Origin: Pseudomonas wadenswilerensis
GTDB lineage: Bacteria; Pseudomonadota; Gammaproteobacteria; Pseudomonadales; Pseudomonadaceae
Length of the DNA stretch: 64,000 bases
Direction of reading: 5' to 3'
NCBI RefSeq assembly: GCF_900497695.1
Contig: NZ_UIDD01000009.1
Span: 1 to 64,000, forward strand
Shown here: piece by piece, positions 42,129 to 50,620 of the stretch
Numbering within the stretch: the stretch's first letter is position 1
Layout of the letters: the number at the start of each line of letters is the position of its first letter
Notes under the pieces: generated by a model
What the model saw: the letters and a program-made list of their open reading frames with translations, nothing else
Databases searched by the model: none
What the model was told of the DNA's origin: nothing
Translations under genes and position numbers: made by a program

Positions 42129-42550
42129 GTTTCCTGGAATCTATTAAGGCCGGCATAGGTAAAGCAAACCAAGCTGACGCCAACATCAATCAGGTAAAGA
42201 ATCTATTTACACGGATTAGTGAAGAGCTAGAATCACTCTCCAACAAAAATATCACTTTTAGCACAGCTATATCTTCGACAGCCAGAATAAAAAAAGTAGC
42301 AGACTCCTTCGATGACCCGCTAAAGCCAAAAGAATTCTTAGACAGCGACCAACTATGCATCATAAAAGACTCCAAGTCTTTTACCCCAGTAGCCAAATGG
42401 CGGCAAAATATAAATGGATTTCCGTGCATGGTGGCATTTGACGGCGCCGAGTTTATATGCCAAAACATAGAAGAGCTGACCGAGGTTCTAAATATGCTTC
42501 TGTCCTCGACAAATTTTGGCAAAACACTAAAAAAAATCATGGACGAATAA
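42125..42550 (+). CDS. partner protein of the EEP nuclease
   Basis: A 141-aa protein starting MSFLESIKAGIGKANQ inside the EEP stop (ATGA). It has a helical N-terminus (NLFTRISEELESLSNKNITF) and a mixed C-terminal part with KWRQNINGFPCMVAFDGAEF. No family or catalytic motif is recognised. Coupling suggests a regulator, inhibitor or complex subunit of the nuclease. Confidence 0.6.
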   Translation: MSFLESIKAGIGKANQADANINQVKNLFTRISEELESLSNKNITFSTAISSTARIKKVADSFDDPLKPKEFLDSDQLCIIKDSKSFTPVAKWRQNINGFPCMVAFDGAEFICQNIEELTEVLNMLLSSTNFGKTLKKIMDE

Positions 42551-42573
42551 ATCAAACCACTCAAGACTCTATT

Positions 42574-42590
42574 ACACACCCCGATGATGC
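42574..42590. repeat. 17-bp direct repeat, copy 2
   Basis: ACACACCCCGATGATGC is identical to 32016-32032. Here it lies between the EEP partner gene and the Mrr-like gene, immediately right of the EEP cassette. Confidence 0.45.
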
Positions 42591-42636
42591 TGCACTAGCG
42601 AAAAGCCAACGTGTTCATAGTAGAGGTAAATTGGTG

Positions 42637-43815
42637 ATGATGGACAACCCAATGGCTTTAGAGGCAGCTGTTCATCAGCTGATAGCTCAGATCACTAGCA
42701 TTACAACAGAGTGGGCTACGCGTCATGAAATTTGGTATGACGCTTGCCTAGTCGACCCCATCTCTCACTACGACGATGAACCTTTCATTGGCGGGCCGTT
42801 GCTGCTGCTGTGTGCGGAGGGAGCGATAAACACCGTTCTCGAATGGGACCACAAAGAGGCGCAGGAGCTTCGTCAGGAGCTTGAAGAGGTCGGTGTTTAC
42901 TTAGAGTTTGAAGACTCCTGCACTTCGGGTTTCTACTTCATCGATTACGAATGTGAGCTGGTTCAGGCGGCCTACCGGGTAGCACGCTGGAAATGGATAT
43001 GTCGACTTGTTGAAGCTGATACGGCGGACGTCAGTGGCGACCTATATGCTCATTTCGCGGCTAATGCCCAAGATTTTCATCGTCTTGGTCATCGCGAGTT
43101 TGAGACATTAATCAGTAGTATCTTTTCCGCCCGTGGATGGAAGACTGAACTAGGCCCCGGTTCCGGGGATAAAGGAGTAGACCTGCGCATCTGGCAACGA
43201 GATCCAATTGGAGATCTTCTTACGCTGGTGCAAGTGAAACGTTACGCCCCAAATAATCCCATTGGGTTGGAAGCGGTTGCAGCTCTCTCGGCCCATGTCG
43301 ACCGACATCAGGCTAGTCGAGGCTTATTCATCACGTCCTCACGCTATCTGCCAGGGGTTCGTGATTTTGCTCAAAAGGCCGGCTCAAGACTCGTTCTTGC
43401 AGACAGCGCCAACCTGACTCAGTGGTGCGAAGAGTCTGCCCAAGAAATGTTGATGGCCCGTAATCGAGCCGCAGCAGCGCAAGAGCTAGTGCCTTTGCTT
43501 CGAGCTATTCAAAATCGAGGAGTTGATCCTCGCTTGGTAGTCGGTGAGCGGAGGTACCCGTGTTTTTGTGTTGTATTGCGTGAATCGCGGACCTCCGCAC
43601 TGCTAGCACGCATACCGAGCATTCGCACTGCTGGCGATGTTCAAGCGGGACAGGTGATGCCTGTTTGGGATATCGGCGCTGACACTTCGGAACACCGTGA
43701 AGCGGTGTTCCGTGCTACACGGAGTGAACAAGGCGGCAGGGTAAGCTACTGGGGGCAGCGGACACTGTTCTCTACTTGGAATGGCCTACCTGTAGGCTTT
43801 TCTCATTGGGATTGA
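42637..43815 (+). CDS. Mrr-like restriction endonuclease
   Basis: A 392-aa protein. A helical N-terminal part is followed at about residues 155-260 by the Mrr-type PD-(D/E)XK domain: HREFETLISSIFSARGWK, then GDKGVDLRIWQ (Asp), LTLVQVKRYAP (Q-x-K), and HVDRHQASRGLFITSSRYLPG. Such enzymes cut modified or foreign DNA. AGAGG lies upstream; a GTG at 42634 is an equally plausible start. It is the third gene in the same direction after the EEP pair but is separated from it by the 17-bp repeat. Confidence 0.82.
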   Translation: MMDNPMALEAAVHQLIAQITSITTEWATRHEIWYDACLVDPISHYDDEPFIGGPLLLLCAEGAINTVLEWDHKEAQELRQELEEVGVYLEFEDSCTSGFYFIDYECELVQAAYRVARWKWICRLVEADTADVSGDLYAHFAANAQDFHRLGHREFETLISSIFSARGWKTELGPGSGDKGVDLRIWQRDPIGDLLTLVQVKRYAPNNPIGLEAVAALSAHVDRHQASRGLFITSSRYLPGVRDFAQKAGSRLVLADSANLTQWCEESAQEMLMARNRAAAAQELVPLLRAIQNRGVDPRLVVGERRYPCFCVVLRESRTSALLARIPSIRTAGDVQAGQVMPVWDIGADTSEHREAVFRATRSEQGGRVSYWGQRTLFSTWNGLPVGFSHWD

Positions 43816-43859
43816 TTTAAAACCGATGAGTGGCTTTAACTTGCTCCACTGCTGACACC

Positions 43860-43939
43860 CCCGCTTTTGACCGATCTCTGCCCTTATCGACAGGCAGAGC
43901 CCAGCCCCCTTCGGAGGGCGGCCAACGACCAAAAGCGGG
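43860..43939. repeat. 80-bp element with inverted CCCGCTTTTG ends
   Basis: CCCGCTTTTG at 43860-43869 and CAAAAGCGGG at 43930-43939 are inverted. An inner hairpin GCCCTCC-type (CCCCCTTCGGAGGG) is also present. It is related to the 38137-38218 element and separates the Mrr gene from the CBASS operon. Confidence 0.6.
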
Positions 43940-43968
43940 CGCATGAGCAGAGAAAAATTATCCCATTG

Positions 43969-44631
43969 TTAACGTCGGTTTCCATTTTCTGTCACGGGAT
44001 GCTCACCCAATTCTTCTGGAAGCTCATCTAATAGCTCACTTGAGTGAAATTGAAGAGCTATTTCACCTTTTGTTAACCTTTCAGTCCAGTATCTGCCCAC
44101 TAGCTTTTGTTTCGGTTTTTCAATGATCTGGAATACTGCTGCTCCATCATGAGGAATGCTTCGCACATTCAGACTTATTCTAGGCTTGCTACTAAAAACA
44201 TACGCTAGACTTTTGATCTGTCGATCAGGATCAATAAGAAACCCCTCAGAATACGAGGAGCTTTCCATTTCGCTAGTACGCATCATACAGCTAATATGGA
44301 AGAACGACTGCTTTACAGTCAGCAATACTGGTATAGGCGGTGGTTTCGCACCTGTCTCTGGATTTTCCCAATCTGAATAAATAAAGCCTACCCAGCTTCC
44401 ATTTAAATCCGGAAATGGAACAAGCCATCCTCTGAAAATTTTAAACCTCCATCCCCACTTAACAAATACTGCTACCACCAAAAGGTCAATGCTCACGACC
44501 TTGGGAATCAGGCGAAAAAAATCTAGCATCCTTGATAAGTCTAGCTTGCTAAAATAGGCTATCACAAACCAAGTTACCGCTGAGATTCCTACCAGTAGGT
44601 ACAGCGAGTTTTTAAGAGTAACATTTCGCAT
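43969..44631 (-). CDS. cap15: CBASS effector, Cap15-like (two TM plus beta-barrel)
   Basis: A 220-aa protein. Two N-terminal transmembrane helices (about residues 9-26 and 42-60) precede a small beta-rich domain starting PDLNGSWVGFIYSDW. KPPPIPVLLTVKQSFFHISCMM and SEGFLIDPDRQIKSLAYVF follow, and the end is acidic. This is the layout of Cap15 effectors, which bind a cyclic nucleotide and disrupt the inner membrane. The start overlaps the CD-NTase stop by one base (TAATG), fixing the two-gene operon. Confidence 0.82.
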   Translation of the reverse strand: MRNVTLKNSLYLLVGISAVTWFVIAYFSKLDLSRMLDFFRLIPKVVSIDLLVVAVFVKWGWRFKIFRGWLVPFPDLNGSWVGFIYSDWENPETGAKPPPIPVLLTVKQSFFHISCMMRTSEMESSSYSEGFLIDPDRQIKSLAYVFSSKPRISLNVRSIPHDGAAVFQIIEKPKQKLVGRYWTERLTKGEIALQFHSSELLDELPEELGEHPVTENGNRR

Positions 44632-45506
44632 TATTTGAACTCAAGGTAGTTCCAAGCTGCTTGCGAGAAATCTCGGCCATCTGCACGAGTCCATTTTTGT
44701 CCTGGGTGGAATAAATAAAAGCATTCATTCACCTCTACCCAGCGCCCGGATTCCGGCTCATCCCCCTGAAGATTACTCCAAATATAAACAAGCATGGCTC
44801 TTAAGCACTCTATCCATGTTGCATGAGCAAACGCGGTATCAGGGCAGTTATAGGCAAGACACTCCATAAAGAAGGATGGTAACTCCCGAAAATTGCCATT
44901 TTTTGCCATCGCGTTTTCAATCCGTTTTAAAAGCCGGGCTCCTTTTTTATAGGCGCTCCCAGTACGCTTATTCTTCGCTATACCATTTGACAATTGCTGC
45001 GCCGGGTAGTTAACAATGCTCCCACCATCTGCCTTGAATATTTTAGTTCCATCTCTCGTTTCATTGATCATGTAGTATCTAAAGCTAAAACATGGAACCA
45101 CATCAGCATCAACGCGCGCTGAGTTAGAGTTTATCTGTATTGCGGTCCCCCCCGTGGAGTCCACCTGACCGGGAAACTTAGCCTTCATAGCAGCAAGGAG
45201 TTCGGCTCTAAGCTTTGCAGGGGTCCAAATCCCCTCGTAAGGCTTGCCAGGCGTATAAATTCCTTTTTCAGCCTCATCCCAATATAAGAGATCCGTACAT
45301 TCCACAGCTATATCGACATCACTATCAGATCGCACATTTGTATTGTTGGCGTAAGATCCTTTCGCATAAACCTTGAGCGAGCAGTTATTGAATGGTTCGT
45401 GTGAATTGATTGCTTGGCGAATCATTCGTTCCGTTCTGTCCTGCTTTTCCTGTTCGGTGCCACTCGATGGACCAGTCCATCCTACCAGTATATCTTCCAG
45501 GCTCAT
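44631..45506 (-). CDS. CBASS cyclic-nucleotide synthase (CD-NTase)
   Basis: A 291-aa nucleotidyltransferase. The active site is KGSYANNTNVRSDSDVDIAV, giving GS and D-x-D, with the third acidic residue in SARVDADVVPCF. The helical C-terminal part (FRELPSFFMECLAYNCPD) is typical of CD-NTases. It makes a cyclic di- or trinucleotide on phage infection to activate the Cap15-like effector downstream. No Cap2/Cap3 or HORMA genes are present, so it is a minimal type I system. The clade cannot be assigned by eye. Confidence 0.88.
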   Translation of the reverse strand: MSLEDILVGWTGPSSGTEQEKQDRTERMIRQAINSHEPFNNCSLKVYAKGSYANNTNVRSDSDVDIAVECTDLLYWDEAEKGIYTPGKPYEGIWTPAKLRAELLAAMKAKFPGQVDSTGGTAIQINSNSARVDADVVPCFSFRYYMINETRDGTKIFKADGGSIVNYPAQQLSNGIAKNKRTGSAYKKGARLLKRIENAMAKNGNFRELPSFFMECLAYNCPDTAFAHATWIECLRAMLVYIWSNLQGDEPESGRWVEVNECFYLFHPGQKWTRADGRDFSQAAWNYLEFK

Positions 45507-46032
45507 TTCTTATCATCCTTTGAAAACGCCAACAATATATAGATCACACGTGAAGCAAAATTATTATGCCGTATGCGTCGCAAAACGCTTTTGTCCATAC
45601 GTAGTTTGTTAAGAGTCAATTGATTCGCGCATCAAGAACCTGCTCCATGAAGGGCTCACCCACCTGCTTCATTACGTCAAGCATACGTTTCTTTTGCTTC
45701 CCTTCCATCGATCCACTATAGCGGGTTCGGTGGGCCAGCTGGATGTTGACGCATCCTGCTGGCCCGCTCCTTTTCACTTCAGCGCGTGATTGCGCGCACG
45801 TAGGCCTGACAGGCCTTGAGGGCGATCAATCCTGTGTCGCCTCGATCGGTGATGCTGATAATTCGTTAAGCATGTCTTGGGTCAAGGTTGGCTCGAATGG
45901 CTCCATGAACCACGCCGGTGCCGCTGGTGGTAGCTGACACCCCACAGTCACCACCCTGGGTGGTGGCGTCGAGTAGGACTGACAACCGCAGATCACCTGC
46001 ATATCGCAGCTTTCGTTGCCGCCCAGCTCACG
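45507..46032. other. phage-scrap region between CBASS and tail genes
   Basis: No intact gene. Around 45618-45710 is a 30-codon minus-strand frame (MEGKQKKRMLDVMKQVGEPF...) of doubtful reality. GGGCCAGC and GCTGGCCC near 45731-45772 form a hairpin followed by CTCCTTTT. The right part is an Rz/Rz1 remnant. Confidence 0.5.
45790..45998 (-). pseudogene. Rz/Rz1 spanin remnant (copy 3)
   Basis: GGGCGATCAATCCTGTGTCG, TGGCTCCATGAACCACGCCG and GTCGAGTAGGACTGACAACC follow the intact spanin sequence at 38700-38890 in order, with point changes and small gaps. The frame is broken. Confidence 0.68.
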
Positions 46033-46284
46033 GTGCTGCTGCGCATGCAGATGTGGGGACTTGCGGTCGAGCCTGCGGTGTTTGTACGGGCAGCTCAGGA
46101 CTGGACTCGCCCTGAGCTCGACAGCTTTGCCGTGTGGGTTGTTGAGTGGACCCAGATAATCTACCTCGGCGAGGAAGAGTGGCCCTGGCCCAATCAGCCC
46201 CCTGGCAGTCTGTTGTGGGGGATCAGCCCAGACGGCGGCCCGATCTCCGAAGGTGACTACCAGGCACCGGAGACCATGACATGA
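46033..46284 (+). CDS. hypothetical phage protein preceding a baseplate V fragment
   Basis: An 83-aa frame (MLLRMQMWGLAVEPAVFVRA...; GEEEWPWPNQPPGSLLWG). It overlaps by four bases the start of the baseplate fragment, as in P2-like tail operons. It may be a small conserved tail gene or the truncated end of one. Confidence is limited because the region is mosaic. Confidence 0.4.
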   Translation: MLLRMQMWGLAVEPAVFVRAAQDWTRPELDSFAVWVVEWTQIIYLGEEEWPWPNQPPGSLLWGISPDGGPISEGDYQAPETMT

Positions 46285-46690
46285 GCTACGTGAGCGCAGC
46301 CCATGACCGCATGCTGGCGGGGCTGATCATTCCCTGCAGGGTGGTGGCGATCGATCTGGCTAGCCGACGCCGAGTTGCTGGAAACGGTGCGGGTCAGGCT
46401 CAGTGACGACGACGTGCGGCCGGTGGGGGATCGCCTCACTGTGCAAAGCGCCGAGATCCTCCGCTACCGCATTGACGCCGTGGTGCACATGGCGGGCAGC
46501 GGGCCGGAAACTGACTCGTCGCGATCAGCAGATGGGGGATATCATCTGGCTGTACTACGGTGCTAAGTGGCCTATGGTGCGAGTCGGCAAGCATTACGGT
46601 ATTAGTGAAGGGAAAGCTAGGGAGCTGGCCAGAGCAGGCGCCGCTTGGGTTGACTGCGCTATTGATGACAGGCGTCAAGCGGCGTAGGCG
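46281..46690 (+). pseudogene. mosaic of phage fragments: baseplate V start and antitermination-type end
   Basis: MSYVSAAHDRMLAGLIIPCR from 46281 is the start of a P2-like baseplate assembly protein V and is lost after about 30 codons. Another frame reads LLETVRVRLSDDDVRPVGDR and belongs to a different, unidentified phage gene. The last part (GDIIWLYYGAKWPMVRVGKH, then ISEGKARELARAGAAWVDCA) resembles phage antitermination Q-like helix-turn-helix ends. At least two internal joins are present. Confidence 0.6.
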
Positions 46691-46790
46691 ATATACTTGA
46701 AGTCCGGGGATGACTGGGTCAATTGACTCATGGTCTCTCCGGCAACGCAGGCAACCACGCCCGGAATAAAACCACGTCAAGGAGAGTCTC

Positions 46791-47258
46791 GTGGGGGATC
46801 ATGAGTATCTGTGCAGTTTGTATGGGTTGGAAGCAGGGGAGGACGAGGATTTGATAGATATCGTCCTTGCGGGAGATACGAAGGAGCTGCGGGCACAGGA
46901 AGACATATCTTGCCTTGCTCCAGGTAGGCTTGTTCACCGCATCTGGCTCACCAAAAACGTGCCTGCCTGCGTGGTCAAGGTTGAGCTGAACTCAAGATTG
47001 AGTGAAGAGTTGAATCTCAACGGTTTTAACACCCTTTCTTCCAATTCCCCTCAAGACCCTGGATCGTGGTTTGTGGAAAAAGGCTTCACCGTGCGGTCAA
47101 AGAAAATTAATGGTTTCTGGCAGCAATATGCCTTCGCGAGTTCGGGGCCTCAGAATTTGACGCGAAGCGAAATTATTTCCTACTTGAGAGACGTCGCATT
47201 GCTGGAGTTTGATGAGTCTCAAGTCAATGACTACAGCCTACCGACCAAAGTGGGTTAA
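46791..47258 (+). CDS. hypothetical protein (155 aa)
   Basis: A soluble acidic protein. The GTG start at 46791 has AAGGAG seven bases upstream. It contains DEDLIDIVLAGDTKELRAQ and LNGFNTLSSNSPQDPGSWFV. No family is recognised. It is placed between phage fragments and a strong terminator as a single-gene cassette. Confidence 0.55.
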   Translation: MGDHEYLCSLYGLEAGEDEDLIDIVLAGDTKELRAQEDISCLAPGRLVHRIWLTKNVPACVVKVELNSRLSEELNLNGFNTLSSNSPQDPGSWFVEKGFTVRSKKINGFWQQYAFASSGPQNLTRSEIISYLRDVALLEFDESQVNDYSLPTKVG

Positions 47259-47341
47259 TTCGAAAAAGAACTTTTCCGCGCGTAATAGATTTGTTTTTAT
47301 AGCAGCGTGTGTTGCTGAGAACGCAGCGCGACGCCTTCAAG

Positions 47342-47367
47342 AGCCCGGCCAATGAGCCGGGTTTTTT
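47342..47367 (+). terminator. rho-independent terminator
   Basis: GCCCGGC and GCCGGGT pair around CAATGA and are followed by TTTTTTGTG. Further GCCGGGC/GCCCGGC units at 47394-47435 with T runs could act as tandem terminators. Confidence 0.75.
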
Positions 47368-47485
47368 GTGCCCATTTACAAGCCCTGCGATCGTGCCGGG
47401 CTTTTTCGTTTTCGGCCCTATGCCCGGCTTTTTGCTCCAAGCGGATGCCAGAGACATGGAGGCTGAACCTATTTGAGGACTACAG

Positions 47486-47836
47486 ATGAACACTGAGCAT
47501 CAGGCGCTCACGGATGTACCGATCTGGCTGCTGGTGCTGCTTAGCATGGCTGGGATGGAGATGCCCGGGCGGACTGACCTGTTTGCCGAACGGATGATCA
47601 GCGCCCAGGGCTTCAAGGTCGGTCTTGATGGCGAGTACCTGGTGGACTCCGTGGAGCAGGTGTTCACCCAGTCCGGCTGGAGCACCACGGTTGAGTGCAA
47701 CGGCGGCAAGAAGGGCAAGGCCAAGGCCAAAGGCAAGAAAAAAAAACAAACCAAGCCACTGAAAGTGGTCGAGCTGTCCCCATCGGCCTTGCGTGACCGC
47801 CTTGCTGCTGCTGACCCTCTTGCTCCCTACCAATGA
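47486..47836 (+). pseudogene. in-frame fusion of holin start and gpD end
   Basis: The first 28 codons (MNTEHQALTDVPIWLLVLLS...) are the start of a phage holin. The remainder (LFAERMISAQGFKVGLDGEY; FTQSGWSTTVECNGGKKGKA; LKVVEL) is the C-terminus of a P2-like late control protein D. A deletion has joined the two so that the frame stays open. The product is not expected to work as either. Confidence 0.65.
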
Positions 47837-47998
47837 TGACGCGGGCCTCGAATCGAGCATCGACCGCAGTTTCGCCAGTGCCGGGGTCCTTGTCGGCGGC
47901 TTCAAACTCCACCAGTTCAAGCACCACAGCAGGCGCATCCAGAAGCGGACGTTTCTGGGGGAGAAGTCTGCCCCCAAAATAATTATGCCAATGCTGGC
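47816..47998 (-). pseudogene. phage tail-gene fragment
   Basis: On the minus strand DAPAVVLELVEFEAADKDPG and GETAVDARFEARVIIG remain, as found near the start of small phage tail-terminator or minor-tail proteins. No start or stop is preserved, and the fragment lies antisense to the gpD end. Confidence 0.4.
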
Positions 47999-48002
47999 CT
48001 AA

Positions 48003-48524
48003 ATGGATAGCGAACAGAGGGGAAAAGTGGACTTTAAAGAAGCATTCACCCTGGTAAATGATCTTGCCCAGGCCATGCCTGCGATATTCGACAGGGTCAC
48101 AATAGAACTCGCCTTTGGTGACGCCAGTCCCGCCATCAGCGGCTGGTCGAACCCAGCCAACTCGGGAATGCTGGTCACCGGCGATGGTGTTGGGTGCAAG
48201 AGCGGCGTGTATTTTTTTAGTACCCCTGAAGGGCAAATCCTCTATATCGGTAAGGCAACCCGGAACAACCTGCACCATCGGGTCTGGGACCATGTTAAGA
48301 CGCCCAGCATCCGAGAAGACGGTTGGCGAACCTATCCCAACCATCGGTTCACAGGGTTTGCGAACTACAAAAATCCAGAGCCTCACGTTCAAGACGGTGA
48401 AGCACGGATTGCAGTCATTACGGTCTCTGACCCGGTGGTGTTATCTCTCATTGAGGTCTATCTGCAGACGGCCCACATGAAACGGCACGCTACATTGCCT
48501 GCTTTCAACCGACAAATTGGCTAG
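48003..48524 (+). CDS. GIY-YIG-like nuclease (plus strand)
   Basis: A 173-aa protein. SGVYFFSTPEGQILYIGKAT is the GIY-YIG core (GVY...YIG), and NNLHHRVWDHVK follows with the arginine. The C-terminal LSLIEVYLQTAHMKRHATLPAFNRQIG carries a Glu and the end Asn-Arg. It converges on the PD-(D/E)XK gene with a four-base overlap of their stop codons (48521-48524). Confidence 0.78.
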   Translation: MDSEQRGKVDFKEAFTLVNDLAQAMPAIFDRVTIELAFGDASPAISGWSNPANSGMLVTGDGVGCKSGVYFFSTPEGQILYIGKATRNNLHHRVWDHVKTPSIREDGWRTYPNHRFTGFANYKNPEPHVQDGEARIAVITVSDPVVLSLIEVYLQTAHMKRHATLPAFNRQIG

Positions 48525-49753
48525 TCAACTAACTGGCATTGCTTCGTCGCACTGACATTTGCACACTGTAACTCAGGCTGGCCAGACAGCTCAGATTTGA
48601 TCAGCTCGACAGTGCGCAGCACCTCCTTGACCAATGCCCCGGGATCAGACAAACAGTCCATTTTGCAGGCAACGTTGTCCTGGTAAAGGCATGAGTACCA
48701 TTTGAACGCATTCCAATTCCGCCACATCAGGTACAAAGGCAATTGAGGCGTTTGCGCCAACAATCCTCCATCGCTCGCCAGTTTCCCGCTACTGACCGGC
48801 ACCACGCCATAATGCAGCGCATCAGTAGCAACCTCGATTCGTAGCAGCATTCCCTCGACACCAATGTCGAAAAACTGCCCCACGTGCTTCAACCTCAATG
48901 CCTTGGGCAGGAACCACTTGCGGCAATTCGCCTCGCTACTTTCATGCCCGGTAAAGTCAATCGGCGATGACACAGGCGTACAACGTTCTGACAATGCGTG
49001 TCGCACCGCATCAAAGAAGCCGAACAATACTGTCCCCTTCGCATGGGGCAGTGCCTGGGCGATGGCCTCGGCAGCCTGCAAATTATCGTCGGCAATGAGA
49101 AGTGCGATCAGTGCATTTCGTGTGGTATGGGTCATGGCTCGCCCGGTGATTTTCTGGACCAGATTCTTGTACTGGATCAATGCATGCTGAAGTGCGGGCG
49201 TCGCGCTTGAGGTGCTGACGCACCGCTCAAGCCAGTCGAGGATGTGCTCCTGGTACGACAGTCGACGGTAGCTCACACCGCAATGACTGCTTGCGTGCGC
49301 CTCCGTGCCTTTCTTTGTCAGGTACCACAACTGCCACTGCTTGCCTGAGGCGTTGCCAATATCGTCATAACGCTTGAGTTGTTGGTTGCCGTCGAGGGCG
49401 TCGATCTTGTTTTCGATCAGAATGAGGTGATCCCTCAGGTGAATCACCACATCCACACGACCGTACCCCGCGAAAATCTGCTCCTTTTGCACCCTGGCGT
49501 CGCGGAGGCTGCATTCGTGTTCGAAACCCATTGTCGACAGGAATAGTTCAAGGAAATACACACCTTGACCGTGACGGCCCTCGGGGCTCAAGAGTTCTGC
49601 GATCATCGCCGAGTGAGTGTTGACCTCGGCTCGCTCGATTCGGGTGATGGAGAAGAGGTTGAACAACTCACCGCTTGCTGCGAGTTTGGCGTTCGTCTCC
49701 CTCACCAGGCTGCCGGCCTGATTCAACAACAGTTGCACTTTCTCCATGCTCAC
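48521..49753 (-). CDS. PD-(D/E)XK nuclease superfamily protein
   Basis: A 410-aa protein. NTHSAMIAELLSPEGRHGQG is a family-typical opening (PF14281-like), and the catalytic core is GYGRVDVVIHLRDHLILIENKID with D and ExK in VDVV...IENK, then DGNQQLKRYDDIG. A helical region with ALIQYKNLVQKITGR follows. It is translationally coupled (ATGA) to an upstream GIY-YIG-like gene. It is probably a DNase of a defence module. Confidence 0.82.
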   Translation of the reverse strand: MSMEKVQLLLNQAGSLVRETNAKLAASGELFNLFSITRIERAEVNTHSAMIAELLSPEGRHGQGVYFLELFLSTMGFEHECSLRDARVQKEQIFAGYGRVDVVIHLRDHLILIENKIDALDGNQQLKRYDDIGNASGKQWQLWYLTKKGTEAHASSHCGVSYRRLSYQEHILDWLERCVSTSSATPALQHALIQYKNLVQKITGRAMTHTTRNALIALLIADDNLQAAEAIAQALPHAKGTVLFGFFDAVRHALSERCTPVSSPIDFTGHESSEANCRKWFLPKALRLKHVGQFFDIGVEGMLLRIEVATDALHYGVVPVSSGKLASDGGLLAQTPQLPLYLMWRNWNAFKWYSCLYQDNVACKMDCLSDPGALVKEVLRTVELIKSELSGQPELQCANVSATKQCQLVD

Positions 49754-50316
49754 TGTTTCCCCAGAATCGGATTCAGTATTTTTCGTAGTTCAGACTCGAT
49801 TAACCCAACCCCAAAGTAAGATGTCAGCGGCGCTTCGAAACTCTGATAACTATATGTAATTTCCACATCACGAATTAAGTGCGGTCTTGCCCGAAGCTTA
49901 AGTGCATACGTTCCGGACTCCAGGAGCGATTCGACGTGATTTTTGACTCGATCAGCTATCGACTCTCGCTTCCCTAAATAAAATGGGATGGGTTTGCCTG
50001 CTGCCAGTGCCGCTAAGTGATGCTTCCCCCGACTCGGGTAATAACGAGGGATTTTTCCGTCATGCGTTTTGGCCCGTACTGTTCCCCACCGCTCACCAAA
50101 TTCGCCAAGTTCCGCTGCTGTGGAAAACTGAAATTTCGCTTCGAAGTAATAAATCCCAGGTTTTTGAGGCAGGACAGGAAGCTCATCATCTTCACCGAGA
50201 TCAAGCGTTTTTTGGGTTTCTCGCAAGTGTTGGGCAAGTGCAGTAATTGGCGCATGTTCAGTCAGTTTTGAATGAGCACTTACCAGTTGCTTCAAAGCCG
50301 CTTCAAGTCTTTCCAA
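49750..50316 (-). CDS. GIY-YIG-like protein coupled to the PD-(D/E)XK nuclease
   Basis: A 188-aa protein. A helical N-terminus (residues 1-45) precedes QKPGIYYFEAKFQFSTA and PIPFYLGKRESIADRVKNHV, which together form a GIY-YIG-like core (GIY...YLG, then an Arg in the helix). The C-terminal GVGLIESELRKILNPILGK includes Glu and Asn. It is the first gene of the two-gene operon. It may recognise, nick or regulate the same DNA as its partner. Confidence 0.72.
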   Translation of the reverse strand: MERLEAALKQLVSAHSKLTEHAPITALAQHLRETQKTLDLGEDDELPVLPQKPGIYYFEAKFQFSTAAELGEFGERWGTVRAKTHDGKIPRYYPSRGKHHLAALAAGKPIPFYLGKRESIADRVKNHVESLLESGTYALKLRARPHLIRDVEITYSYQSFEAPLTSYFGVGLIESELRKILNPILGKQ

Positions 50317-50620
50317 AGGTCACTCCCAAGTTCTTAGCACAAAGAGGCACCCAAGAGTGCGTGTTCATGGTGGTGTCCTCCATGTTGTTGGAGGGTAAGG
50401 GTGGATCAGTCTCAGTGCGTCGTTGCCGCTATTCGCCCCGTAGCTACCGGTCACAGATCCTGCATCTTCCATTTCAAATCAAAGCTTACATCAGCGCATG
50501 ACAAGTGCATGCAAGATATGGAACAGGTGCTCGAGAATTTTTCCAGCAGATACATCTGTGTCAGGCCTCGCGGAGGCGGTCGTGAACGGCCTGTACCTTG
50601 GTAAAACGTATCCTGCAAGC
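50317..50620. other. intergenic region, no gene seen
   Basis: It contains the promoter side of the nuclease operon and unrecognised sequence up to the IS3 remnant. No repeat or credible frame with a ribosome site was found. Confidence 0.4.

Noticed and set aside
47259..47485. Possible small gene between the 155-aa gene and the holin remnant
   Set aside because: The stretch is a tandem of GC-rich hairpins with T runs (terminators), and the only open frame is an artefact of the repeated GCCGGG units.
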